NCBI GenBank assembly: GCA_050084515.1
Contig: CM114271.1
Coordinates: 23,932,001 to 23,996,000, forward strand
Direction of reading: 5' to 3'
Length of the DNA stretch: 64,000 nt
From: Blasia pusilla
Taxonomy: Eukaryota; Marchantiophyta; Marchantiopsida; Blasiales
Part shown: piece by piece, positions 33,757 through 44,450 of the stretch
How the letters are laid out: every line of letters starts with the position of its first letter
How positions within the stretch are numbered: position 1 is the first letter of the stretch
Made by a program: the position numbers and the translations under genes
The notes under the pieces: generated by a model
What the model was told of the DNA's origin: nothing
Databases searched by the model: none
The model's input: the letters and a program-made list of their open reading frames with translations, nothing else

Positions 33757-34273
33757 TGTAAAGTAAGATCCAATCTCTCTCTACACAATCTCACACCATA
33801 GCTCTCAAAGGTATGCACTCTCTCTCATGTCAAACCAAACCCAATCTCCTAATGAGAGGCTTGGGTTACACTCACAAGGCAAGGGACCATAGCTCCGCCG
33901 CCTCATGCGAAGAGGTTCAACAAAGAGAGAATGAGCTCTCAAGCTCTCTCTCCTTGGGATATATACCCCTCTCCTCACCCAAGCTCTCTCCATGGTAACC
34001 TATTCTCCCAAGTCACCTCCTTGGCTCTTGACCTGATGTAGGAGGTCAAGGGCCACTAACCAAAAATAGAAAGTCGATCATATACTCAAAATGGTACTTA
34101 CCTAAAATAGTAAGTTCCTCAATATGGTTCCAAATAAGCCAAAACGAAGGGAAATCTGCTCTCTCAGGTTTCCCGGGGCCTCAGCAGGTCATCCTTGACC
34201 TCCTGGGCCTATCCTCCACTACTCTTGAAGACGTTCTACTAGATCTCACGGATCTATCCTAAAGGACGTGACA
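33757..34273 (-). repeat. 5' LTR-like block (right copy), M segment only
   Basis: On the minus strand it starts TGTCACGTCC at 34273 and ends TTACTTTACA at 33757 (517 bp, TG...CA ends). It matches the M part of both 3' blocks but has no R on either side. TGTCACGTCC-type starts are common in plant gypsy LTRs. Confidence 0.75.
33959..33965 (-). promoter_or_regulatory. TATA box in 5' LTR-like block
   Basis: The minus strand reads TATATAT within GGGGTATATATCCC, about 310 bases into the block. The same site is kept in the right 3' block (24876-24882) and degraded in the left element. It is the likely promoter of the element. Confidence 0.55.
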
Positions 34274-34288
34274 TTGTCCGCGGACAAT
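34273..34288. repeat. 16-bp perfect palindrome at the LTR edge
   Basis: ATTGTCCGCGGACAAT is its own reverse complement and overlaps the terminal base of the 5' LTR-like block. Confidence 0.8.
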
Positions 34289-34399
34289 GCCAGATATGTC
34301 CATGTATGTGAACTTACGTCCGTCCGATGGAAGGACTTATCCATGTGGGCCTCAACTTTCTCTTCTTTCTTATTCTCTCCACTTGCCTATGTGTTCCAT

Positions 34400-34620
34400 A
34401 CTTTCCTCTTGAAGCCCATAGATTGCCTCGGTATCGCACTTAATGCGAGATCGGGCAGCTTGGACGCGGGCAGGCAAGTGAGGGGGAATGCCAAAACAAT
34501 AAATGCAGCCGGATTCGAACCCGGGTCTTTGCACCGGCACTCCGCGACCCTATCCACTATCCTACCAGCATTCCATGGTGTTAGGTAGGGGGCTTTGTTA
34601 TTTACTTGCAAAATTCTCTT
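34400..34620 (-). repeat. tRNA-derived SINE candidate
   Basis: On the minus strand, from about 34565 to 34505, an A-box-like TAGGATAGTGGATAGGG is followed at tRNA-like spacing by a B-box, GGGTTCGAATCC. The T-arm pairing is imperfect and no full cloverleaf forms, so a SINE head fits better than a functional tRNA gene. The downstream body extends to about 34400. Ends and a target duplication were not identified. Confidence 0.5.
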
Positions 34621-34660
34621 TTAACTACTTGCCCGAGCCCCCTACCCGCTGAAAGTACCA

Positions 34661-34683
34661 GGTCTTGCAATCAATGCAAGACC
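34661..34683. repeat. perfect 9-bp stem hairpin
   Basis: GGTCTTGCA and TGCAAGACC enclose a 5-base loop. A similar smaller hairpin (TCGCA-loop-TGCGA) sits at 34434-34448 in a comparable context, so the two may be diverged copies of one repeat. Confidence 0.65.
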
Positions 34684-34886
34684 GCGGCAGTTTAGGGCCT
34701 TCGCTGTCCCGTTTCTTCCTCCCCCCTTTTTTCCCACTCGGCCTTTTCCTACTTTCCATCATGAACTACAAGTGTGGGTCCCATCTTTTGCTATCATGAT
34801 CCGTCTCCGGACCAGACTTGTCCATTTTTGTACAGTCGTGAGTACTCTGTGTTAAGGAATGGAATTGTAGATAAATGAAGTTGCCT

Positions 34887-34922
34887 TCAATTTAGAGTTG
34901 CACAAGTGCAACTCTAAATTGA
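34887..34922. repeat. perfect 17-bp stem hairpin
   Basis: TCAATTTAGAGTTGCAC is followed by AA and then by its exact reverse complement. Such a perfect stem with a 2-base loop is very unlikely by chance in mutating intergenic DNA. No element ends were found around it. Confidence 0.85.
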
Positions 34923-37900
34923 GGCTGAAAATAAATATGTTCATTACGTTATGCCCATCACGTTGAATGATAATTTCATCGAAGTTTGGAATGCTTCTCT
35001 TGTTGCTAATTTTTGTTTGCTAATAATATGCCTATGCTTCTCTTCTAGCAGTTTGTTAAGGTCATTCAAAGCGAGCCTCGTAGGCTAGAGTCATGAGATT
35101 TCAGTTAGGACTCCCAATAAATTTTCACGAAAATAGGTAAAACAATATTACTTTGTAGTAAGAGATAAGAGACTGTACGGTTAAATGGAATGACAGAATA
35201 CATGGAAAGGGAGAGAAGCCGTCCACAATATCAACCAACTCCTTGACATTAGAGGTGGAAGAACCCCACTACAAGTAACTTCACCACAACACAATATTAG
35301 CAAAGAAACAATGCAAAAAATGCAATGAAACCCAAACTACGTGACAATGAATAAAATGTTAGAGGGAAGCAATGTCAACAAATGCAACCAAAGCAACACA
35401 ACATGACAAAATAAACAATGATAAAACAAATCAACGAATGCAAAGAAAAACACGCCACGTTGGAAGATTTTACAGATAGTAGCTTACGGGATCACAACAA
35501 GAATTCACACATAGTAGAAAACAAAGCGAATTTTTTGGATGTTTTGGGGGGAACAAACTGACGCCCGTAAAAATCAAGTCTAGGGTATATGGATTTACGT
35601 AGGAAAAGAATGGGGTTTTTTAATTTCGAATAATCTAAATAAAACATCTTTTCAGCGAAGACTATTTCATTTTTTTAAGAGGGAAAAGAATGATTGCTAC
35701 AGTGACCAGAAAGGCCCATGAACTTCCACGACACGTCGCCATGGCCGGGAAGTTCCTTGGAAGGAAAGCAGGAACGGTAATTCGATAACAATGCGGCGCC
35801 CTGAGGTCGCGTCTGAAGTCCGTCCTTCCGAACAACATCGAAGTTTGTCTTGAAAACTGGCGTCTTCGCTTCGCGATAAAGGTTTGGATGTTTCTAGACA
35901 CCACGAAAATCGTTTCTTTGGACTGAAGTCGTGAGATCCCTGTCGCCTACGAGAAGAATGTCTTGGAGATAATCGCTCTTTCCTCCAGTTTCAAACCCCA
36001 CCGTCCCAAGAGAAGATATTGTTAACCAGGGGTACATACGTACTTCTTTCCAACTGTGACGGCGTTAATATAACGGTGACCCTATATACAGAAGACAGAG
36101 AGACACATTCCTGCGAGGCCCCCCACGTACTTCTTCCGTAACGTACGCCATGGTACAGGAAAAAGCGATCGACGGTAAGAAAGGGTCCCATTACCCAACA
36201 ACATGTCGCTATCTTTGGGGAGGCATCAAGGGAAGACAGTCGTAGCTAAAATAAAGAGGATGGAGCATGATGGCAGTGGTGGCATTGTGGTCATAACTAG
36301 GAACGACTAGCGAGGAGTTGGACCGAGAGTTTGGCGGCAGAATTATAGGAGACGGTTGTGCTCGCCCACAATGGCGACGCATGCAAATCAGATGTTCACG
36401 TTCCACCGACAAACTTAGCTCTCGTCCCATCCTCGGACGTTCTGCGTGGCGCGCCAGCATTGGACATGAGAGTGCTCACATCGGTGGCACATGGGAAAGG
36501 GAAGGTTCTTCCCTCACATCTTGGCCTCCGACGACTCCGAATTAAGGTGCCGTTTACATCGTCTTCGGGCACCGAGCGAGCCGGTCAGACAAACAAAGAC
36601 AGTCACCGGCTCGCCGTTTCACCCACTGGACCCTGCCAGCAAGCTGGATATCCCGTCACTTTCACCTCGTCTCCACTTCACGTACACGGCGGCCACCGCG
36701 TGGGGGGGCTCCTTCGAATTATGGAACTCGCCCGCCATGAACCGAGCGTTTTTTGGACGGACGGACGGACAGCGCTCCGCCTACAATGCGAACGAAAGTA
36801 TGGTAGTAGCGCGGTCGCGACTTGTGGGACTTACGGGCGGACGTACTGGCTCAGACACTATAGCATGTTCTTTCTTTCGTATGGGTGCCCCTCCCATGGG
36901 CACCGTATATCGCGAGAGCTTTCGTGCCGCTAAACGGAAAGTGGTTTCGCGACACGGAGCCGAACAGAGATTTCGTATAGTTCCCGCGGAAAGACGGCCG
37001 GTATAAATTAACGAGCGGTACGGACAAATGAAAGCCGTCACGGAGCCACGGCGCTCCATTGGATGAGAGACATCACGGACGGACGGCAATGAGAGCAGAG
37101 GTGACAGGCGGGCGAGGGAGAGAGAGAGAGATCAGAAGCGCAGAAGGTCTGCGCTTGTGAATCAGAAAAAATCGATCAGAACTGCAAGCAATCAGAGAGG
37201 CACGTGCCGTCGGAGGGCTAACGCCACCCCGAGCATATGCCGTGCGCTGTTGTTGCGAACTTGTGGTACGGAGCGGTGCTTTAGGCCGAGCGGGAAGACC
37301 GTGGTGAGTCCGGTGAGCTGTGGTTGGGATAGGCCAGGGAAATGGTTTTCAAACTTTCTTCAGTCGATTCGAAAGATTCGCTTTCCCTCAAAAATGGAGG
37401 TTCGTCCAACTTTCGGAAAAAGCTCGCGTTTCTTTTGAAAAGTTTTGACTTTAATTCGCTGGTTTCTCTGGTATAAGGAGAAAATGGGCACTACAACAGC
37501 TGTTAGGAACCTCAAGAAAGCAAGATTGATACCCAGCTGCTTGTCTAGAGCGAATCTCGGGAAACGGTGCTCGCTGCCTCGTAGGGAAGGTTCGCCTGCG
37601 GCTTTGCAATCCCTCCGAGCCTTGTTCGAAACCCATCCATCCAGAGACGTGTTGACTAAGCATGATGAAGCGGCAGCTTCGAATGCGCTCACTCCGGCGG
37701 AGCGAAACGACTGAACGTGGTCTCGTCCGAAGCGCGGGGCAACACGAAGCCCAGGCAAAGCAACGAGGGGGCGCTTTCGAGGATTTCCGCCACGCGCAAG
37801 ACCTGCTTCGCGCTCTCGCCACAAGAGCATGATCAGTCGCGAAGGCACCCGGGCTTACCAATCGGGCTGTTTTCTGTTTTCCCCAGACGTCGTATGCTCC

Positions 37901-39448
37901 TATCCGTGGAAACATGATTCAATGTATGACATCATATGATCTAGTGACCAACCCGTGCCCTGGCCCAGACGCATTCTTTTCAATATTTTATGTCTTCCGG
38001 AAGTTTTCGACTTTGGAATTTGCGTTAGTTCGCACAGCCCCAAGCCTTCTCGAGGCCTGAAGAGAATGAATGGATACAAATCGGGGAATAATGGACGGAA
38101 AGGAGAATCCATTTCTCGAAGCGAGTGCCGCGACAGCAGAGCATGCAGAGCAAAGAGAAGACAAGAGAGCAGACATAGTCCGTGTCGCGGAGAGAGAGCA
38201 GGGGTCGAACTTCGGAAGGACAGAAGCCGAGGCGCTGCCCGTGGGAATGAATGAAATCCGGTGAATTATACAGGGGATGCTTTAGGGGGAAGGAAAGAAG
38301 GAAAGAAACTGATTTCGTTTTTCGCTTTCCCCTGGCATTTGTGAATCGGTCACAACTGGCGATCGGAAGCGGGTGGTGCAGGCGGAAAGTCAGTAGTAAA
38401 CAGCGGCACTCAGTCACTTGACTTGACTCTCAAATAAACTCCGCTTCCACGTCGCCAGAGCGCCATGTCGCCTGTCTGTCCGGCTGTGTCCTTCCGTCCC
38501 CGTAGCGGGGTGGCAGACCTTTGACTGCTTCTGACGGACGCGGACAAGTTCCAGCCCAGAGCGAGAGCGAGAGAGAGTGGAGGGAGGGATGGATTCTGAC
38601 CAGCGCCGGGTCTGCATGGACCCGGACAGCGGCGATGGCGGAGGCTACTTCCACGGGCTCTCGCTGCCTTGATTCCCTTAACTCCCGGCGGATCTCGCTT
38701 GCGGCCACTCTACCAGCGGCGAGCCGGCGACTTACGAAGGACGGCGCTTCCCCCGAATGTCACGTGGAAGATGCCAGATGCTCCCTCTCTCTTGCCCATC
38801 AGGTAAGCACTGCTCCAGTGGTCCTTCTGCCACGCCAGTGCGGACAAGCGGGACAGCCTGCCCGATTCGAAGTCCGTCGCAGGCACGGAGTGCGGAATCT
38901 GCCGTAAACGTGTACAACCAACCGGAAGAAACAGAAGAGTAGGGGGTGGAGAAGCAGAAGGAAAGGAAAAAGGAAGTCGTCGGATGAAAAGAGCCTGAGC
39001 GCACTGGGGAGAGACAGTAGTACAAACTGTACAGCAGTAGTACCGCCAACGGACTCGGCATTACGAAGTGTTGCTTTGCACAACGCACGCACAGACATAT
39101 TGTGCTGTGACTCCTGTCTTGTCTCGGTACCAGACTGGGGCGAGCGGTGGTACAGCATATATTATTTCCAGATCGGCCAGTTGGTCCCGGTTCAGTTCTG
39201 ATTCGGCTCATAAAGAGTCGTGAGAGTCCGTTCCCCGGCCGCCTTGCCGTGCCGTGCCTGAAGGGCGGTCGTCAGAAAAGGACAAGTGGCAGGCCGAACA
39301 CGCAAGTTGGAATGTGTGATGTCATCACACCAGACATGAGAAGTAGACGAGGGGAGGGTTAAGGCAAAAGCGTGAGAGAGAGAGAACCGCCGAGACAAGA
39401 AAGCTGTGGTATGTCATTGCATCACCAAAGGGATGGTTTCTTGCTACT
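34923..39448. other. intergenic; AT-rich, then a GC-rich tract without a recognised gene
   Basis: From 34930 to 35700 the DNA is AT-rich. From about 36300 to 39400 it is GC-richer, with long overlapping ORFs on both strands (up to 191 codons at 36358-36933, 171 at 36491-37006, 162 at 37848-37360). None shows a known domain, and codon choice gives no clear frame. GGAC repeats occur near 36757-36770, and an AG run lies near 37116-37130. It could be promoter, 5' UTR or non-coding transcript, but the sequence alone does not say. Confidence 0.45.
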
Positions 39449-39454
39449 TTTATT
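39449..39454 (-). terminator. possible poly(A) signal of the GATA gene
   Basis: AATAAA on the minus strand, about 520 bases after the stop codon. Plant 3' UTRs of this length are less common, so a different site may be used. Confidence 0.3.
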
Positions 39455-39643
39455 GATAGACGAATTGTGAAACAAAGTGCAATGGATAAACTAACGTGTC
39501 TGACAAATCTGGTCAAGAATTCCGCCGGCAGTAAGCACGCTCTGCTAAGTGACATGTCTGAATCGAATCGAACCGAGTGAAGGACACAGCTAAAGTGTAA
39601 TCTACAAAAATACATCATCTGAGCCCGTGTAAGGTCAAGTGAA

Positions 39644-39673
39644 TGACTGACTGACTGACTGACTGACTGACTG
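39644..39673. repeat. (TGAC)n microsatellite
   Basis: About seven tandem TGAC units downstream of the GATA coding region, probably in its 3' flank. Confidence 0.95.
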
Positions 39674-39969
39674 CTATACTTACAACACTAGATTTTAACA
39701 TCAGGTGGCTGCTTTCTTCCCAAGGTTATGGGGTCTAAACTGCGTATTCAGAGAACCAGTGAATGTACTGGCCACCAACTTTCCCACCTCTCAACGGAAA
39801 GCAAAAAAAATAGTTGATTTCCCACTGCAGGGGATTGACTACGAACACCTCTTATCATGGGTCTCTTCTTCTTCTTTTCTTCTTCTTCTTCTCTTCTTCT
39901 CCTCCCCCTTCATGCTTTCTTCCTCTTCACATATACATTGGCTGCAGAACTGTCTAAAATTTCGCGTCT

Positions 39970-41352
39970 TCATCTCTGAGGATCGCACATGTCTGGGTCC
40001 TCTACTGGGTTTGGAGACACTGGACAGCTTGGCATCATTGATGGTTGGGTTTGTGGAACAGTGGGTTGCTGTTCTCTTTGCCGTCGCATTTCAAGGATCT
40101 TCTTATGGGAATTAGAGTGCTTATGGCCGATGTACCCAGGACTTCCCGCGGGCCTGTACTCGGGGAGAAGCCTGCCCGACTTGAAACGGACACCGCAGGC
40201 ATTACACAGAGTTTTGGGACCCATTGGACCCGCTCTCCATTGAGGAGTTCGCTGCGTCGAACAGTGCATACATCTCCATGGTTGTGTTGCATCCTGCCCC
40301 TTCTTCCCAGTCTTGCCTGCTTTCCATGGTTTCTTCGAAGTGGAAACGGCTTTCGGCATTATCATGGCCACGGCTTGGCTGTCCACGGAAAGAGACTGAG
40401 AAGATGAGTGCGCACCGGTTTCGGCATTGGAGTCGGAGGACAACGAATCCGTATCATTAGCCGAATTGCTCGAGGTAGAAAGAATGCGAGCTGAAGTGCC
40501 CCACACCCGCCCACCTGTCCGAGCCCTCTTGCTTCGTGCACGCCCGCGCACGGACAATTCTCGACAAAGATTACCCGCCCTTTCCGAACTAGCGCTGCTT
40601 TCTAACACAGATACAGGACTCGCACTTTGGAAACGGTCTCGGTCCTTGTTAGAATAGGACTCAATCTGCGTGTCAGTGCTGACGCTAAGTCCGCCCGAAC
40701 TCGTCAAGGGCTTCGCTGCTTCCCCCATGGAAAACGACTCTTCGACAAATTTGGAGAGCCACTCCAGCTCAGCTAAATCGTCACACTGGCACACACAGGC
40801 AACGGAAGCGCTGTGTGAGCGTAACATTCTCAACAATAAAGAACCCCAGCTCTGCATACTGCGCAAGGCCAGCCACAGAAGTAAAATTGTAAACAAACTG
40901 CAAGAATCCCCTCGAGGTATAAGACGACGAACACTATCAAGGGACTGCTTCTGTGCATAGCATGGGGTTAATTGCGCGCCATGGGCGAATGCCGGGCGTA
41001 CAGAGCCGCATACAATGGCGAGGGCAGTAGGACTCGCTACTGCGCGCGCACAACTCTATTCACTGCCATGTCTGTACAGCTCTTCATTTAGGAATAACGA
41101 ACTTACAGGCACGCAAAGGTCTCCCGCTACGTGCTCGTCTCCATCCAACATGTGTTTAGTCCCTGTGAGTGAGGGACTGCCAGTAGTGCTGACGGTTTCA
41201 GCCCCACTAATCATCGAGTCCAGGCCCGACAGCAAACCTTCACCTATCGGCCCAGCAATGTCCTCATTTGAAAAGTCCAGTAAATCATCAATGTGAAACG
41301 CATCTCCCATGATGACTGGACCTGCACCCGCGAATGTGCTTTGAACCTCCAT
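39970..41352 (-). CDS. GATA transcription factor, plant class A, 2 exons
   Basis: Exon 1 is 41352-41107 (82 codons) and exon 2 is 40785-39970 (271 codons plus stop), joined across a GTAAGT...CCAG intron into 353 residues. The junction restores the conserved [14 protein letters not shown] stretch typical of class-A plant GATA factors. The DNA-binding finger is C-x2-C-x18-C-x2-C at residues 254-279 (CMHC ... CNAC), the plant type IV spacing, followed by a basic tail ([16 protein letters not shown]). A basic patch, [10 protein letters not shown], at about 163-172 may be a nuclear localisation signal. The N-terminus is acidic ([16 protein letters not shown]), as in relatives, and may activate transcription. 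The protein would bind WGATAR sites; members act in light and carbon responses, but the target process of this one cannot be read from sequence. It stands alone, with no close neighbour. Confidence 0.95.
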
Positions 41353-44300
41353 TCCACCACCTGTACATTGTTACAGAAACGACATCAGCCACTACAACTT
41401 TCGCGAGCGAGATTTCTCACAAAGCCATCCCAATTTTCCGCGTCACTGCCGCAGACGCAAAAATTTCGCAAGCTGGAAATTGTCCGAAACTCTTACTTTA
41501 CACAAACGGCTTCAATGTGAATGACACAGCGAGAGAAACATCACTACTACGAAAGTTTCAAAAACGTAGGCAAAGCTGTATTCACTTCAAATGGGTAAAA
41601 TTCGATAGGTCGACAGCATGAACCGATACGGTTCGTGACTGCTCGGGTGGCTTCCATGAACGTCTCCAACTCTACATAAGACGTAATGTGGATAGTTGGT
41701 CTATGTATGGTTGATGCTCTGGCTGTTTTGGCCGGTGATGTTAAGAAGGATATAGGACACTAATGTGAGAAGATGGATGGCTCCAGATAGTGGACTCTTG
41801 TTTCTGAATTAAGCGTTTGGTATGCTACATGTTTCATTAGCCGGAGGTCAAACCCATTCTTCGGGTGCAAGGAGGAGCGACGTTGCTCCACAAATTGCTA
41901 ATGATACCTACGCGAACCACCCTCGAAACCTCTAACGCGTGGGCAGGAGCTCTTGGACATGCGGCATTACTCTCCACGTGCAGCGTTGGCGACCGAATCA
42001 CTAAGGCCCCTGCACGAAAGAGACTTCATGATGCCCGGAGCGACAATGCATCACACCGCTCTTCAATCAGGCTAGCAGAAACTGTACATTCTTCGTCTAG
42101 TTACACCAAGCTTTCCGACCCCCGAAATCCTGTGTCGTAATCCCTCTTCGTGCCTACGAATACTAGACTTCTAAGCTCTGCAACCTCGTTTGTAATCTGT
42201 CTGCGTGAGTGAAACAGAGCATGTACATGCTATTTTTCAGCACACCAAGGACAGTGAGCGCAAATAATTGGTGATGAGTGTCGTACATGAAATGTTGTAG
42301 ACCAGCGACGGGTTAAGTTTCGAGTCCAATGAGCAGCTCCTTCAGAAAGAACTAGTGAAGGTTGTGAAACGGGACCGCGAGCGCGACTCGTGATACTGGT
42401 TTATAGACTCTGGAACTCACACCGTACGAAATGAAGCTAGAGTCCCAGCAGAGGCAGAAGAAGAAGAAGAAGAAGAAGAAGAAGAAGAAGAAGAAGAAGA
42501 AGAAGAAGAAGAAGCAGCAGCGGAGGAGAAACGTACGTCTTATTAAATTGAAACTTGGCAGGGAAGTCTCGCCCGCAGAAGTGCAGTAGAAATGACGGAG
42601 TCTCAAGGGGAGATAGGACAGAGAGGAAGAAGGGTGTCGCTGAAGGGTTCAAAGGCAGTGCCTCAAGCACCAAATGCATACATACGCTGAGTGTGCGAGA
42701 TCAATGTCGCTCAGTCCACACAGCGGAACAAAGGTTCATCCTGAAACGAGGCTTGCGGAGTCAATGCGGATGGTCAAGAGCAGATGACAAGGGGAGGACA
42801 GAGGAATTGAAGGCAGACTCTAGAGGAGAAGGGGAGAGAAAGAGAGATGCGAGCGAGCGAGCGAGCAAACAGGAATGGAACAAAACACAGGTAATGCTCG
42901 GGAGGGTAGGGCGAGGCAATACAAGCTGCCCCGGGCAGGGCTGCAGAAAAAGTGGAGGGGGCGAGAAAGCACAAGGCAGGGGCCTAAACAGAGACGGTTC
43001 GTGTTAAGTCCGCCTCAGTGATTGTGTAAGTAAGTACACAGTAGTGTGCGCGCGAGCGACTATCGCCGGACGCGCTATGCTGTGCTGGAAGCAGAGGATG
43101 CTTTGGCGCAGAGACGCACAGAAGGCGCTCACATGTCTCGGCTCCGAGACGGGACGGGACGCTGCTACAGACAAGTCCCCCCTCCCTCCTGCTAGGCTAT
43201 CATAGGCGAAATCCTTGCCGACGATCTCCCCCGCTTCAGCAGCACTACCCGAAAGCGAGCTCCAGTGCGCTCCGTCATTGCAGAGTGACTCTCTACGCTA
43301 CTCACCCGAGTTTCCGACTGCAGACTGTGTTCGGAACTACCTGTCGGCTACGTGCGCGACGTGTGCTAAACCTCCTACACAGCGTGCGCGATCCGGCCCT
43401 CGCATGCGAGTGAGTGGCCTCGCCGACCCTGACGTGCGTGCACGCTCATGCCGAGACCCGAGCCGAGCCTTCGCGCCCCTCAAGCATAACGAAGCATCGT
43501 AAAATATTCCCCGTCACCACTGGAGACCTCGCCCCGTCCCATCACCCCTCCCCCCGCCCCTGCCACCCCCTCCGCCGTTGCCGTTCCTCCCTCCCCGTCC
43601 GCTTCCCTGCACACCCGCTCTGCGATATCCCGTCTCGTCGCTTCTCTCCGGCTCGGCTCGGCTCGTCTTGTCTCGTCGCACCGCGACCCCGCGCACTCGC
43701 CAGCCGACGTGGCAGGGCCCAGCGAGTCGCAGCCTGGCATATACGGCACACGACGTGGTGGAATGACAGTGATTGGCTGCTTGCATTCACCGAGTTGTAC
43801 AGTTGTAACCACCGCCCCCCTCGTCTTACGGCCACCCCTTGTTGTTCCTCTTGGCATCGTCGCTGCTAAATCACCCTCCACATCTGGTCGCCGCTAAACT
43901 GCTCCCCCGAAACGCGACCGCGGAACTGTATAGTCGTCGGCTGTAATGATGCGCCTTTTTGGTCCGATATCCAGCCAGCATTATGCGTTCGAGTGTTGGT
44001 GGGCTTCGTGCGCTTTGAGGCATTTTCTCGCTCCGCTTCATTTAATGGCCGATCCCGTTGATTACAGCCTCCACCGTCACGGGGATTGCGCCGTTGCTCT
44101 TCTCCCACTCTTAAAAGGCGAATCCACATGGCTGTCGCTACTGTGGGTTTTGCGATCTGTCAGAGTGACGGAGCCAGGACCTGCGACCGACCGAATTCCT
44201 CTGCGTTCCGACCCAACTTTCCATGATCTAGACTTCCACAATGTCACCCTGCTCCGTTCGAACTTACGCCCATTGATTCAACTTCTTGTTGCATTATTTT

Positions 44301-44450
44301 CGAAAAGTGGAGAGACCTGCCATTTGTTCGATGTGGCCATCTGGAATTCAAATATTGGCGAGTGCTATTCTCCTCCACAGCCCTACCGAACCCACACCGA
44401 GAAAAATAGTTTACAATTTAGATAGAGGGGAGAAATTTTCGTTTTTCCTC
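41353..44450. other. upstream region of the GATA gene and GC-rich DNA
   Basis: The first kilobase should hold the GATA 5' UTR and promoter. A GAA microsatellite lies within it (listed separately). From about 43000 to 43920 the DNA is strongly GC-rich, with overlapping low-complexity ORFs on both strands. A 159-codon plus-strand frame at 43946-44425 matches no family I know and is not called. Confidence 0.45.
42456..42514. repeat. (GAA)n/(TTC)n microsatellite
   Basis: Roughly 19 tandem units. On the GATA sense strand it reads (TTC)n, about 1.1 kb upstream of the start codon. Confidence 0.97.

Larger units (their letters stand above)
24562..34273 (-). mobile_element. Ty3/gypsy retrotransposon carrying a DNMT and a PHD finger, right copy
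   Basis: This is a second, longer copy of the element at 1-6493, in inverted orientation. Read on the minus strand it has a 5' LTR-like block (34273-33757), a long leader, gag with zinc knuckle, protease, DNMT, RT, RNase H, integrase, GPY-like segment and PHD finger, polypurine tract, and a 3' LTR-like block (25318-24562). At about 9.7 kb it appears complete end to end, but many frameshifts and a deletion in the DNMT make it defective. The two copies are clearly similar at both DNA and protein level, yet differ by indels and many substitutions, so they are old, independent insertions or an old duplication. Confidence 0.92.

Noticed and set aside
34503-34565. Functional tRNA gene on the minus strand
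   Set aside because: A- and B-box are present, but the T-arm has mismatches and no acceptor stem pairs, so a SINE head is more likely.
36358-37006. Two long overlapping plus-strand ORFs (191 and 171 codons) as possible genes
   Set aside because: They overlap in different frames, show no domain, and antisense frames are equally open, as expected of GC-rich non-coding DNA.
43480-43881. 133-codon minus-strand Gly/Arg-rich ORF
   Set aside because: Low-complexity translation of a GC-rich tract; all frames there are open and repetitive.
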